Part shown: in pieces, positions 38,506-46,273 of the stretch
Layout of the letters: each line of letters begins with the position of its first letter
Numbering within the stretch: position 1 is the first letter of the stretch
Assembly: GCA_015709215.1 (NCBI GenBank)
Contig: JACCQN010000015.1
Location: 1 to 64,000, forward strand
Source: Bacteroidales bacterium
GTDB taxonomy: Bacteria > Bacteroidota > Bacteroidia > Bacteroidales > F082
Reading direction: 5' to 3'
DNA: 64,000 nt
The notes under the pieces: generated by a model
The model's database searches: none
What the model was told of the DNA's origin: nothing
Seen by the model: the letters and a program-made list of their open reading frames with translations, nothing else
Position numbers and translations under genes: made by a program

Positions 38506-40755
38506 ATGAAGCATTTTTTTAAAGCTTTAACAGTAGCGCTTGTTAGCCTGTTACTGACGTGTGTGGTGATGTCTGATGCCATGGCACAGCAAACACTGGC
38601 AGACGTTAAAGAGGAACGTAGGCTTAGTGACGAGGATGTTTTGGCCGCTACCAAAACATTTATGCCTCGCGGAGGGCGCGATGAGTACTTTGCTTTCGTT
38701 GGATCGGGTAATTCCGGAACCATGATCGTTTATGGTTTGCCTTCGATGCGCATTTACAAGTATGTGGGTGTGTTTTCACCAGAACCATGGCAAGGCTATG
38801 GATTCGATGATGAAAGTACGCTTGTTATCAAAAAGGGATCGCTCGACAACACCTTATTAAAATATGGTGACATGCGATTTCCGGCACTCAGCGAAACAGA
38901 CGGAAAGTACAATGGGAAATATCTGTTTTATTCAGACGGAGCCAACTCGCGTATTGCGGTGTTGGGTCTCGACGACTTTGAAACCAAACAGGTTTTGATG
39001 CACCCGCTCTTTATTAATGCATTTCCTGGCGTTTCGGTTTCACAAAACAACGAATTTGTATTTCAAACCAGCGAATATCCCACTCCCTGGGATCATCGCG
39101 AAGCTGATGTGGCCACTGAATTTGAAACCAAATTTAAATCAGGGATCACTTCATGGAAATTTGAAGATACGGATGATGCAGCAGGAACAGGTCATCATAT
39201 TGGACGTTTGATCAAAGAAACTTCATTCACACTTGAATTGCCGCCACTTACACTAGGATTTTTTGATGCAGGAAGACTCGAAAGTCATGGTTTACTGGTT
39301 GGTTTGGCTAGTTATCAGAATCAAAACTTTGTTTATGTGTATGATTACCTCAAAGCCAGCGGCCTTGAAACATCTGAAATCAACGAATTTAATGTTATTC
39401 CTTTTGAAAAAGGAAAACAAGCAGGTGCTTTTGCTTTAATCCCAATTGATGAAGCGCCTATGAGCGTGAAAGTTGATCCAACAGGAAAATACTTTATCAC
39501 CGCCTCGAATAAAGCCTTGGTTTTCGATTTTCAAAAAGTGAAAACCGCACTCAGTCAGCAAGCTTTTTCGGGCGAAATATTGGGAATTCCACAGCTGAAT
39601 GCCAGTGAACTACTGCAGGGTCAGCTGGATTTGGGTAACAAAGTTGTAGATCTTGCATTCGACTACCGCCCCGAAATGGTTTATGCTTCCGTTTATAACG
39701 ACAAAAAAATCGTTCGCTGGAATTATGTAACCAGTCAGGTTGATGAAACTTTAGTTTTATCCTTTAAACCTGGCCATTTGATGACACCTCAGGGTAATTC
39801 TGTCGAGCCTCATTCCAACTACCTTACCGTTGTAAATAAGGAAGGCTTGTATGAGAATATGATTAACACAGGTCCTACACGTCCGAGCTACAATCATTTG
39901 ATTGATATTTCTTCTGACAAGATGCGGGATATCTATACCATGACAATTCCGCAGGCCAATATGTACGGCTCGGTAAGTGTTTTGCGCACAACCATTAAGC
40001 CGATCATTCGTTATCCGCTTGGCACGAATACACGTACTGGAGAAATTTCAAGGTTTAAAACTGTTGCCGGTCAGGAAAAGATCGAACGCGAAGGAAATCG
40101 TGTTCACGTTTTCGGCACACTTATCAGGTCGCATATCACACCAGAAATTGTTGAAATAGAAGAAGGAGATGTGGTTACATTCCACCTTACAAATTTGGAA
40201 CGCGCTGAAGATGAAACACATGGTTTCACGGTTTCAACTTACGGTGTGCATGGTAGCTTTGAACCCGGAAAAACAGCCTCACTCACCTTTACGGCTGACA
40301 GAGCAGGTGTATTTCCTTATTACTGTACAGAGTTCTGTTCGGCGCTTCACCTCGAGATGGAAGGTATTCTTTTGGTAAGACCCAAAGGTTATGTGGCTTC
40401 TGGTGATGATAGTGGTGAAATTGAGCTAACTCAGGAACAATTGCTTGAATATAAGAAGAATTATGAAGATAAACTTGTCGTAATCAACGAATTGCAGGAT
40501 GTTATCAATAGTGTGGTCACTTATCTGAAAGAAAATGATTACCAGAAATATCCTTATGTGGAAGCGCTTGTTGTTGATGCACTCGACCAGCTTGAATTGG
40601 CCAAAGTATCAAAAGCCAATTACGAAAGATATGCAGCCGAAGGCAAGTGGAGAGACGCTTTCTTGTGGGCAGAGCAATACTGGCAATATCAGGTTAAAAC
40701 TGCTGATGTTGGATTAAGAGCCAAAAAGTTGTTGTCTGAACAAATCAGCATGTAA
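38506..40755 (+). CDS. NosZ paralogue with CuA site but no CuZ site
   Basis: A 749-residue protein with a Sec signal (cleavage after AMA near residue 27). It is homologous over its length to the next gene and to clade II NosZ. The C-terminal cupredoxin domain has all CuA ligands: His572 (ETHGF) and Cys607, Glu609, Cys611, His615 and Met618 in YYCTEFCSALHLEM. In the beta-propeller the catalytic CuZ ligands are mostly lost: the DTHH pair is Arg124-Phe125, and further positions are Phe173, Met319, Asp382 and about Tyr487. Only His424 remains. A helical tail of about 120 residues follows CuA. Likely an electron-transfer subunit that partners the next protein. Catalysis alone is improbable. Confidence 0.85.
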   Translation: MKHFFKALTVALVSLLLTCVVMSDAMAQQTLADVKEERRLSDEDVLAATKTFMPRGGRDEYFAFVGSGNSGTMIVYGLPSMRIYKYVGVFSPEPWQGYGFDDESTLVIKKGSLDNTLLKYGDMRFPALSETDGKYNGKYLFYSDGANSRIAVLGLDDFETKQVLMHPLFINAFPGVSVSQNNEFVFQTSEYPTPWDHREADVATEFETKFKSGITSWKFEDTDDAAGTGHHIGRLIKETSFTLELPPLTLGFFDAGRLESHGLLVGLASYQNQNFVYVYDYLKASGLETSEINEFNVIPFEKGKQAGAFALIPIDEAPMSVKVDPTGKYFITASNKALVFDFQKVKTALSQQAFSGEILGIPQLNASELLQGQLDLGNKVVDLAFDYRPEMVYASVYNDKKIVRWNYVTSQVDETLVLSFKPGHLMTPQGNSVEPHSNYLTVVNKEGLYENMINTGPTRPSYNHLIDISSDKMRDIYTMTIPQANMYGSVSVLRTTIKPIIRYPLGTNTRTGEISRFKTVAGQEKIEREGNRVHVFGTLIRSHITPEIVEIEEGDVVTFHLTNLERAEDETHGFTVSTYGVHGSFEPGKTASLTFTADRAGVFPYYCTEFCSALHLEMEGILLVRPKGYVASGDDSGEIELTQEQLLEYKKNYEDKLVVINELQDVINSVVTYLKENDYQKYPYVEALVVDALDQLELAKVSKANYERYAAEGKWRDAFLWAEQYWQYQVKTADVGLRAKKLLSEQISM

Positions 40756-40783
40756 TTTAATAATCACCAAGAAATTTTGTGTT

Positions 40784-43168
40784 ATGAAAAAATATAATCC
40801 ATACACCACTCCTGGTCTTCTGATGACAGTTATGGTCGTTGCTGCAATGGCGTTTTTTACGGCTTGCGACACTCAAGGAGACAAAGCAAAGTCTGGCGTT
40901 ACAGGAGCGCCATACGGAGACGAGTCATTAAATGACATCGTGAAGCGCCGTGGTTTAAATGCAGACGATGTTTTGTCTGCTGCTAAAACCTATACCCCTG
41001 ATAACCTGAAAGATGAGTATATTGCCATGAACTCTGGAGGACAAGCCGGAAACATGATTCTTTATACCGTTCCTTCGATGAGAATAGTAAAATATGTACC
41101 AACTTCATCCAGACAACCTGTAAATGGATTTGGCTATAGCAAAGAAAGCTCCGAAATTTTGCGTTCGGGCTATATCGACGGACAGGTAATTGATTGGGGT
41201 GATACACACCATCCGGGCTTTTCCGAAACAAATGGAAACTATGATGGGAAATGGGCCGTGATAAATGATAAAGCCAATCCACGTGTTTTTGTTATCTCGC
41301 TCAAAGATTGGGAACTTAAGCAAACGGTTAACAACCCAATTTTCAGGAGTAATCACGGTGGTTGCTTCTTTACGCCAAACTCTGAATATATTGGCGAGGC
41401 CTGTCAGTATCCTGCACCATTAGACAGAAAATACTATCCGCTTACTGAGAAAAACTTCAGGAAATACTGGCGGGGTGGTTTGACATACTGGAAATTTAAT
41501 AATGACATAGGTCGTATCGAAGAAGATAAATCCTTCACCATCGAGTTTCCTCCTTATACACAGGACTTAACTGATATGGGTAAGAATGCCAGTGATGGCT
41601 GGTCTTTTACAAATTCATTCTGTACAGAGATGTATTATGGTGGAATTGAAAGTGGCCGCCCGCCTTTCGAAGCTGGTTGCTCTTCGCGCGATGTTGACTA
41701 CCTGCATGTAGTAAACTGGAAAAAAGCTGAACAATTGGTGAACCAGGGAAACTATAAAATGGTTAATGGTCATAAGGTTATTCCGATTGAGGTGGCCACT
41801 GCCAACAATATTTTCTTCCTGATTCCAGAGCCTAAATCACCTCACGGTGTGGATGTTAGCCCCGATGGAAAATATATTGTTGTAGCTGGTAAACTCGATT
41901 CACATGCCTGGGTTTATTCTTGGGATAAGATTACAAAGGCTATCAAAGAGAAAAACTTTGAAGGTACTGACGAATTTGGTGTGCCAATTATTTCACTCGA
42001 AACAGCACTTCATGGTAGTGTAGAAGTTGGTTTGGGACCTTTGCATAATCAATATGATGATGAACCAGGCGTTATTTATACTTCAATTTATGTGGATTCT
42101 CGCATCACCAAGTGGGACTATATCAACCTGAAAGTGCTTGATTATGTATCTTCACATTACAATGTTGGTCACCTTGTTTCGGCTCATGGCGATGCTGTTA
42201 ACCCTCATGGTAAATATCTGATTTCACTCAATAAATTGTCTATCGACCGTTTCAATCCGGTAGGTCCTTTGCATCCGCAAAATCACCAGCTGATCGATAT
42301 CGATGCTGATAAGATGACAATCCTTTACGACTTACCTATTCCAATGGGAGAGCCTCACTATACTGCGCTTATTAGGGATGATAATTTTGAGTCGTTCGAA
42401 ACCTATGAAACAGGTACTAATATTTATACGATGGAGAAATCGCCTTATTTTACTGACTTAGGTTCAGAACGAGTTGAAACAAAAGGGAATAAGGTGCATG
42501 TTTACGCTACTATTAATGATGGAAAGGTGAAACCCGGCAACATTACCATAGATCAGGGTAAAGATGTTGAAATTCACATTACCAACCACGGACAAACCAA
42601 ACTTGATCATTATGTGTATGAAATTGCAGCCTATGATCAGATGTATCGCTGGAGACCAGGCGAAACTGCCACTTTGGAATTCAAGGCCGAAAGAGCTGGG
42701 ATGTATCCACTTTTGCTCGATCATTTTCATAGTGCTGATGGCAGAGCATTGCAAGGTTATCTGACAGTAAATCATGTAGAAGCCGCTGAAAGCGAACGCT
42801 TATTGGCTTATTCAAAACGTGTTCAGGCAGATATGCAGATGCAGGCCTTCCAGCCATCCGCTATCGAAATGAAAAACCTGCTCGAAGGTGAAATGGAATT
42901 CCTGAATTATGGATGTAATGCTTGTCACAAATTTGGAGAAGACTTTAACGGCCCTGACCTCTTGATGGTTGATAAACGCCGCACTGATGACTGGCTAAAA
43001 TCCTGGATTATGAATCCTGAAGAACATTTTGATGAAGCAGACATTGAAGCCATGCGTCAGCGCTATAAACTGGCCATGCCTAATCAAAATGTTTCTGAAG
43101 AGGATGTTGCTAAAATTATTACTTACCTTAAACTCCGTACTAATCAATACTTAACTGAACAACAATAG
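40784..43168 (+). CDS. nosZ: NosZ with CuZ site, heme c domain and no CuA site
   Basis: A 794-residue N2O reductase homologue of clade II type, predicted lipoprotein (lipobox FTAC, Cys28). The propeller keeps all seven CuZ histidines: His142-His143 (DTHH), His191 (SNHGG), His354 (SPHG), His421 (PLHNQ), His463 (VGHL) and His525 (EPHY). The cupredoxin region is present, but the CuA ligands are replaced: Leu645, His647, His649, Gly653 and Leu656 stand where the partner has Cys, Glu, Cys, His and Met. A C-terminal class I cytochrome c domain has CNACH (711-715) and Met765. It should reduce N2O at CuZ with electrons from its own heme or from CuA of the preceding protein. Confidence 0.88.
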   Translation: MKKYNPYTTPGLLMTVMVVAAMAFFTACDTQGDKAKSGVTGAPYGDESLNDIVKRRGLNADDVLSAAKTYTPDNLKDEYIAMNSGGQAGNMILYTVPSMRIVKYVPTSSRQPVNGFGYSKESSEILRSGYIDGQVIDWGDTHHPGFSETNGNYDGKWAVINDKANPRVFVISLKDWELKQTVNNPIFRSNHGGCFFTPNSEYIGEACQYPAPLDRKYYPLTEKNFRKYWRGGLTYWKFNNDIGRIEEDKSFTIEFPPYTQDLTDMGKNASDGWSFTNSFCTEMYYGGIESGRPPFEAGCSSRDVDYLHVVNWKKAEQLVNQGNYKMVNGHKVIPIEVATANNIFFLIPEPKSPHGVDVSPDGKYIVVAGKLDSHAWVYSWDKITKAIKEKNFEGTDEFGVPIISLETALHGSVEVGLGPLHNQYDDEPGVIYTSIYVDSRITKWDYINLKVLDYVSSHYNVGHLVSAHGDAVNPHGKYLISLNKLSIDRFNPVGPLHPQNHQLIDIDADKMTILYDLPIPMGEPHYTALIRDDNFESFETYETGTNIYTMEKSPYFTDLGSERVETKGNKVHVYATINDGKVKPGNITIDQGKDVEIHITNHGQTKLDHYVYEIAAYDQMYRWRPGETATLEFKAERAGMYPLLLDHFHSADGRALQGYLTVNHVEAAESERLLAYSKRVQADMQMQAFQPSAIEMKNLLEGEMEFLNYGCNACHKFGEDFNGPDLLMVDKRRTDDWLKSWIMNPEEHFDEADIEAMRQRYKLAMPNQNVSEEDVAKIITYLKLRTNQYLTEQQ

Positions 43169-43176
43169 GTAAATTA

Positions 43177-43205
43177 ACCGGGAGAAAAACTATTTTTCTC
43201 CCGGT
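43177..43205 (+). promoter_or_regulatory. Perfect intercistronic hairpin after nosZ
   Basis: ACCGGGAGAAAAA and TTTTTCTCCCGGT pair over 13 bases around a three-base loop. No T run follows the stem, so an mRNA-stabilising or processing role is more likely than termination. Confidence 0.7.
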
Positions 43206-43213
43206 AAATACCT

Positions 43214-43221
43214 TAACTTTG
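43214..43221 (+). promoter_or_regulatory. Internal -7 box before the cytochrome c gene
   Basis: TAACTTTG is an exact -7 match, about 45 bases before the cytochrome start, just after the hairpin. Confidence 0.45.
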
Positions 43222-43265
43222 GCAGCGTTTAATTTAACTAACATTAACTTCTAACTTTTTTAAAA

Positions 43266-43625
43266 ATGAAAAGAAAATTCATTGCTCTATTCGGAGGATT
43301 ACTCTTTACTGTAATGCTCAGCAGCTGTGGCGGCGGTGGTGGAAAAACTGCTGATCTGGCCAATGGTGAAACAATCTATAACAAAGCATGTATAGCTTGT
43401 CACTTAAAAGGTGTAGCCGGTGCTGCTGCTCTTGATGATACTCCCCGTTGGGAAGAACTTGCTGCCAAAGGTATGACTACACTCGTGCAACATGCCAATT
43501 CCGGATACACCGGAAATTATGGCGTTATGCCCGAAAAAGGAACCTGTATGGATTGCTCCGAACAGGATCTTTACGATGCCATCAGTTTTATGTTTAGTAA
43601 AGCCGGTGTTGAACCAAAGCAATAA
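43266..43625 (+). CDS. Small cytochrome c lipoprotein, c5-like
   Basis: A 119-residue predicted lipoprotein (lipobox SSC near residue 21, then a Gly-rich linker). It has one class I heme c domain with CIACH near residue 42-46 and the distal Met in GVMPEKGTCMDCSEQDL. The CxxC pair after this Met is typical of cytochrome c5. It lies directly after the NosZ pair and probably carries electrons to it from alternative complex III or NosGH. That role is inferred from position. Confidence 0.88.
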   Translation: MKRKFIALFGGLLFTVMLSSCGGGGGKTADLANGETIYNKACIACHLKGVAGAAALDDTPRWEELAAKGMTTLVQHANSGYTGNYGVMPEKGTCMDCSEQDLYDAISFMFSKAGVEPKQ

Positions 43626-43643
43626 ATAAAGAAAACAAGTATC

Positions 43644-44423
43644 ATGAAGTCAAAGACCTACATCATTTTTGCAATCATTGGTGTCATTTTTGTTGGCATT
43701 ACTTATTTCACACCGATATGGGGAGTAGCTCTGCAAAGTATTCAATATCCTAAATCCATGTATCCGAAGGGAATCCGTATCAACTTTAAGTTTAATGGGG
43801 TTTACAACGGCTGCGAAGGAGTGAAGGAAAGAGAAGAATTGGCAACAAACGAAGGTGCAGATTGCCTAATGGAAATGAATGCCATCAATCACTACATCGG
43901 TATGTATCCGATTGTGCAAGGCAGGAATAATCCTCCATCATTGGATCATCCAAGTTTTTATGTGTTCGATACTCAGAGAGATGCAGAAGGACATGATGTA
44001 TATGATCCGGCAACTGGACAGAAAATTAAGATTGATGTAACGCCAACTACACTTAAGGTTTTGAATACCATAATGACCTATACGCCTTATATTTTTGTGT
44101 TGTTTATTCTTTTGGGGTTGTATTTTATCGCAACACCAAAGAAACTCAATCTGGTAGCAGGTTTAATTCCTGCTTTAGTGCCTTTTTATTTTCTGTTTGT
44201 GTATATGTATTACCTGTATTGGTATGGCCATAACCTGGGATTGCATGGCGGCGGAGCCTTTGCTGGCATCAAACCGTTTATGCCAACCGTATTTGGGGAA
44301 GGAAAAGTAGCTCAGTTTACTACTGAATCATATCCTTACTATGGTTTTTACATTGCGCTGGCAGCTTTTGTTTTCATGATACTGGCGATTCTTTTGAAAC
44401 GTAAATCACTTCGAACAGCATAA
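43644..44423 (+). CDS. NosB-like membrane protein
   Basis: A 259-residue membrane protein with one N-terminal helix (residues 6-27), a periplasmic loop of about 110 residues, and three C-terminal helices (about 138-160, 168-192, 234-253). The loop has a conserved-looking FNGVYNGCEGVKERE...DCLMEMNAINHYIGMYP segment with two Cys. Its place between nosZ and nosD matches nosB of epsilonproteobacterial and other clade II nos clusters. The family link is by position and topology, and the function of NosB is unknown. Confidence 0.65.
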   Translation: MKSKTYIIFAIIGVIFVGITYFTPIWGVALQSIQYPKSMYPKGIRINFKFNGVYNGCEGVKEREELATNEGADCLMEMNAINHYIGMYPIVQGRNNPPSLDHPSFYVFDTQRDAEGHDVYDPATGQKIKIDVTPTTLKVLNTIMTYTPYIFVLFILLGLYFIATPKKLNLVAGLIPALVPFYFLFVYMYYLYWYGHNLGLHGGGAFAGIKPFMPTVFGEGKVAQFTTESYPYYGFYIALAAFVFMILAILLKRKSLRTA

Positions 44424-44431
44424 ATATTATT

Positions 44432-44463
44432 AGCCGGGGGGACTAATACCCCCGGCTTATTTT
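44432..44463 (+). terminator. GC-rich hairpin with T-rich tail before nosD
   Basis: AGCCGGGGG and CCCCCGGCT form a nine-pair stem around an eight-base loop, followed by TTATTTT. It ends four bases before the nosD start codon and may attenuate or stabilise the operon transcript. Confidence 0.65.
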
Positions 44464-44467
44464 AAAA

Positions 44468-45781
44468 ATGAAAAAGCTTGAATTTCTCATAGGATTGTTT
44501 CTGATTTCTCTTTTTGCGCCGGCTTTGGCTCAGGAAGGATTACAGTTTGGACCTGCCATCAAAATTGAAGGCTATTCTGATAGAAGTAATCCGATTCCGC
44601 TTCAGGAAATTATTGATCGTACACCTCCCGGAAAATATGTTGCTCTTGAGCCTGGATTTTATACTGGCCCTGTAAAAATTACACGTAATGCTATAACACT
44701 TGATGGCGAAGGAAAAGTAACGATTTCTGGTCTGGGTAAGTCATCGGTAATTTTTATGGAGACCAATAATGTAGTTCTCAAAAATCTCCATATTATCGAA
44801 TCAGGAGGATCGCATGATAAGATTGATTGCGGGGTAAAAATCATTGGAAATCATAATGTTGTAACAAACTGTTTGATTGAAGAATGTCTTTTTGGGGTGG
44901 ATATTTTTCAGTCGGAGCATAATTTAATCGAGTACAACGAAATCACTTCACTTTCAAAACGAAGCATGGCCCTCAAAGGAGATGCCATTCGTTTGTGGTA
45001 TTCAAAAAATAACCTCATCAAAGGAAATTATTGGCACAATGTGCGCGATATGGTTGTTTGGTATTCATCCGAAAACACTTTTGAAGCCAACAAAGGTGTC
45101 GGAAACCGCTATAGCATCCACTTTATGTATGCGCACAATAACAGGATTAACGACAATTATTTTTATGAAAATTCGGTTGGCGTCTTCCTCATGTACAGCG
45201 AAATGACTGTAATGACGGGCAATACCATCATGCACTCGAATGGTGTGAGTGGGATGTGCCTGGGAATGAAGGAAACTTCTTCAAATCAGATTTTGCATAA
45301 TCGTTTTATTTACTCTGCCGAGGGTATTCACGTTGATGTTTCACCTTTTGTCCCTGAAAAGACGAACACAGTGATGTATAACGAAATAGCTTTTTGTAGC
45401 GTAGGAATTAAATTTCACACCAATCAGGAAGGCAACCTATACAAGCATAATTATTTTCATAACAACCTGGTTCAGGTTGAAGCGGAAGGAAAAACAGCTA
45501 ATTTGAACCGTTGGCAGGAGAACTATTTTGATGATTATCAGGGATTTGATAAAGATGGCGATAATCTTGGCGATACGCCCTATACCTTGTTTGCTTATGT
45601 TGAACATCTTTGGTCGTTTAACCGTGATTTGAAATATTTTTATGGTTCGCCCCTTTTGCTGATACTTGATTTTTTGGAAAGATTGGCTCCTTTTTCTGAG
45701 CCAAAATTAGTTTTACGTGATAAAACACCAATTTTTAAATGGGATGAGGAGTTGGACGAAAAAATGAAAGATCAGTTATGA
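44468..45781 (+). CDS. nosD: Nitrous oxide reductase maturation protein NosD
   Basis: A 437-residue periplasmic beta-helix (CASH/NosD) protein with a signal peptide (IGLFLISLFAPALAQ). Parallel repeats with N.I..N and H.N.I.DNYFY patterns run from about residue 70 to 370. NosD works with the NosFY ABC transporter in supplying sulfur for assembly of the CuZ cluster. The final part has the usual PLLLILDFLERLAPFSEPKL segment. Its stop overlaps the next start (ATGA), so the small downstream gene is translationally coupled. Confidence 0.95.
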   Translation: MKKLEFLIGLFLISLFAPALAQEGLQFGPAIKIEGYSDRSNPIPLQEIIDRTPPGKYVALEPGFYTGPVKITRNAITLDGEGKVTISGLGKSSVIFMETNNVVLKNLHIIESGGSHDKIDCGVKIIGNHNVVTNCLIEECLFGVDIFQSEHNLIEYNEITSLSKRSMALKGDAIRLWYSKNNLIKGNYWHNVRDMVVWYSSENTFEANKGVGNRYSIHFMYAHNNRINDNYFYENSVGVFLMYSEMTVMTGNTIMHSNGVSGMCLGMKETSSNQILHNRFIYSAEGIHVDVSPFVPEKTNTVMYNEIAFCSVGIKFHTNQEGNLYKHNYFHNNLVQVEAEGKTANLNRWQENYFDDYQGFDKDGDNLGDTPYTLFAYVEHLWSFNRDLKYFYGSPLLLILDFLERLAPFSEPKLVLRDKTPIFKWDEELDEKMKDQL

Positions 45782-46179
45782 AAAAACGCCTGATTGCTTC
45801 TTTATTACTCAGTTTGCACCTGGCATTTGTTTTACTGCCGGAGGTGCAAATCTGGCAGTACCTGTACTTGATTTCAGGCATGGAGCAATCACAGGCGTTA
45901 AATTTTTCGAATGACCAGGAAAGACCTTTAACAGGTGATATCACTTATCTTTCGGCACTGATAAAACGCTCAGGAGAAGAGCATGAAAATAATGAAAAAA
46001 AAACCGATATCCCTGAAACAACGATAAGTCATACGGGCTTAATTTATTTGCCTGTCGAAACAAACATAAACATCATCATATCAAAACAGCTTGGTAGTAA
46101 GTACTTTCATTATGCTACTAACCTCATTTTTTATCCTAAAAAAGTAAATACACCTCCGCCAAAAGTAACTTTTTCGTGA
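45778..46179 (+). CDS. Small secreted protein of unknown function
   Basis: A 133-residue protein not recognised as any family. It has a signal peptide or N-terminal helix (RLIASLLLSLHLAFVLLPE), a polar middle, and a Pro-rich end (NTPPPKVTF). No Cys is present and there are only four His. It overlaps nosD by four bases and precedes the copper TonB receptor, resembling in position the short secreted proteins that often come just before metal receptor genes in Bacteroidota (DUF6660 type). Any link to copper is inference from context. Confidence 0.6.
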   Translation: MKKRLIASLLLSLHLAFVLLPEVQIWQYLYLISGMEQSQALNFSNDQERPLTGDITYLSALIKRSGEEHENNEKKTDIPETTISHTGLIYLPVETNINIIISKQLGSKYFHYATNLIFYPKKVNTPPPKVTFS

Positions 46180-46273
46180 AGCTGCCACTTGCCTCTCTCA
46201 GAAAGGCTTGGGCAGTCGAATGCATTACAAAACCTCGAATGAGGTATTAGTTTTACCATAAAAAGTTACTATC

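Noticed and set aside
38506-40755. Ordinary catalytic NosZ
   Set aside because: The DTHH pair and four other CuZ ligands are missing, so it cannot build the catalytic cluster alone.
43177-43205. Rho-independent terminator
   Set aside because: The T run is inside the 3' arm and not after the stem, and GC-rich bases end the hairpin.
46180-46273. Riboswitch (cobalamin-like) before nosA
   Set aside because: A few inverted repeats exist (ACCTC-GAAT-GAGGT at 46232-46245), but no conserved riboswitch core could be matched.
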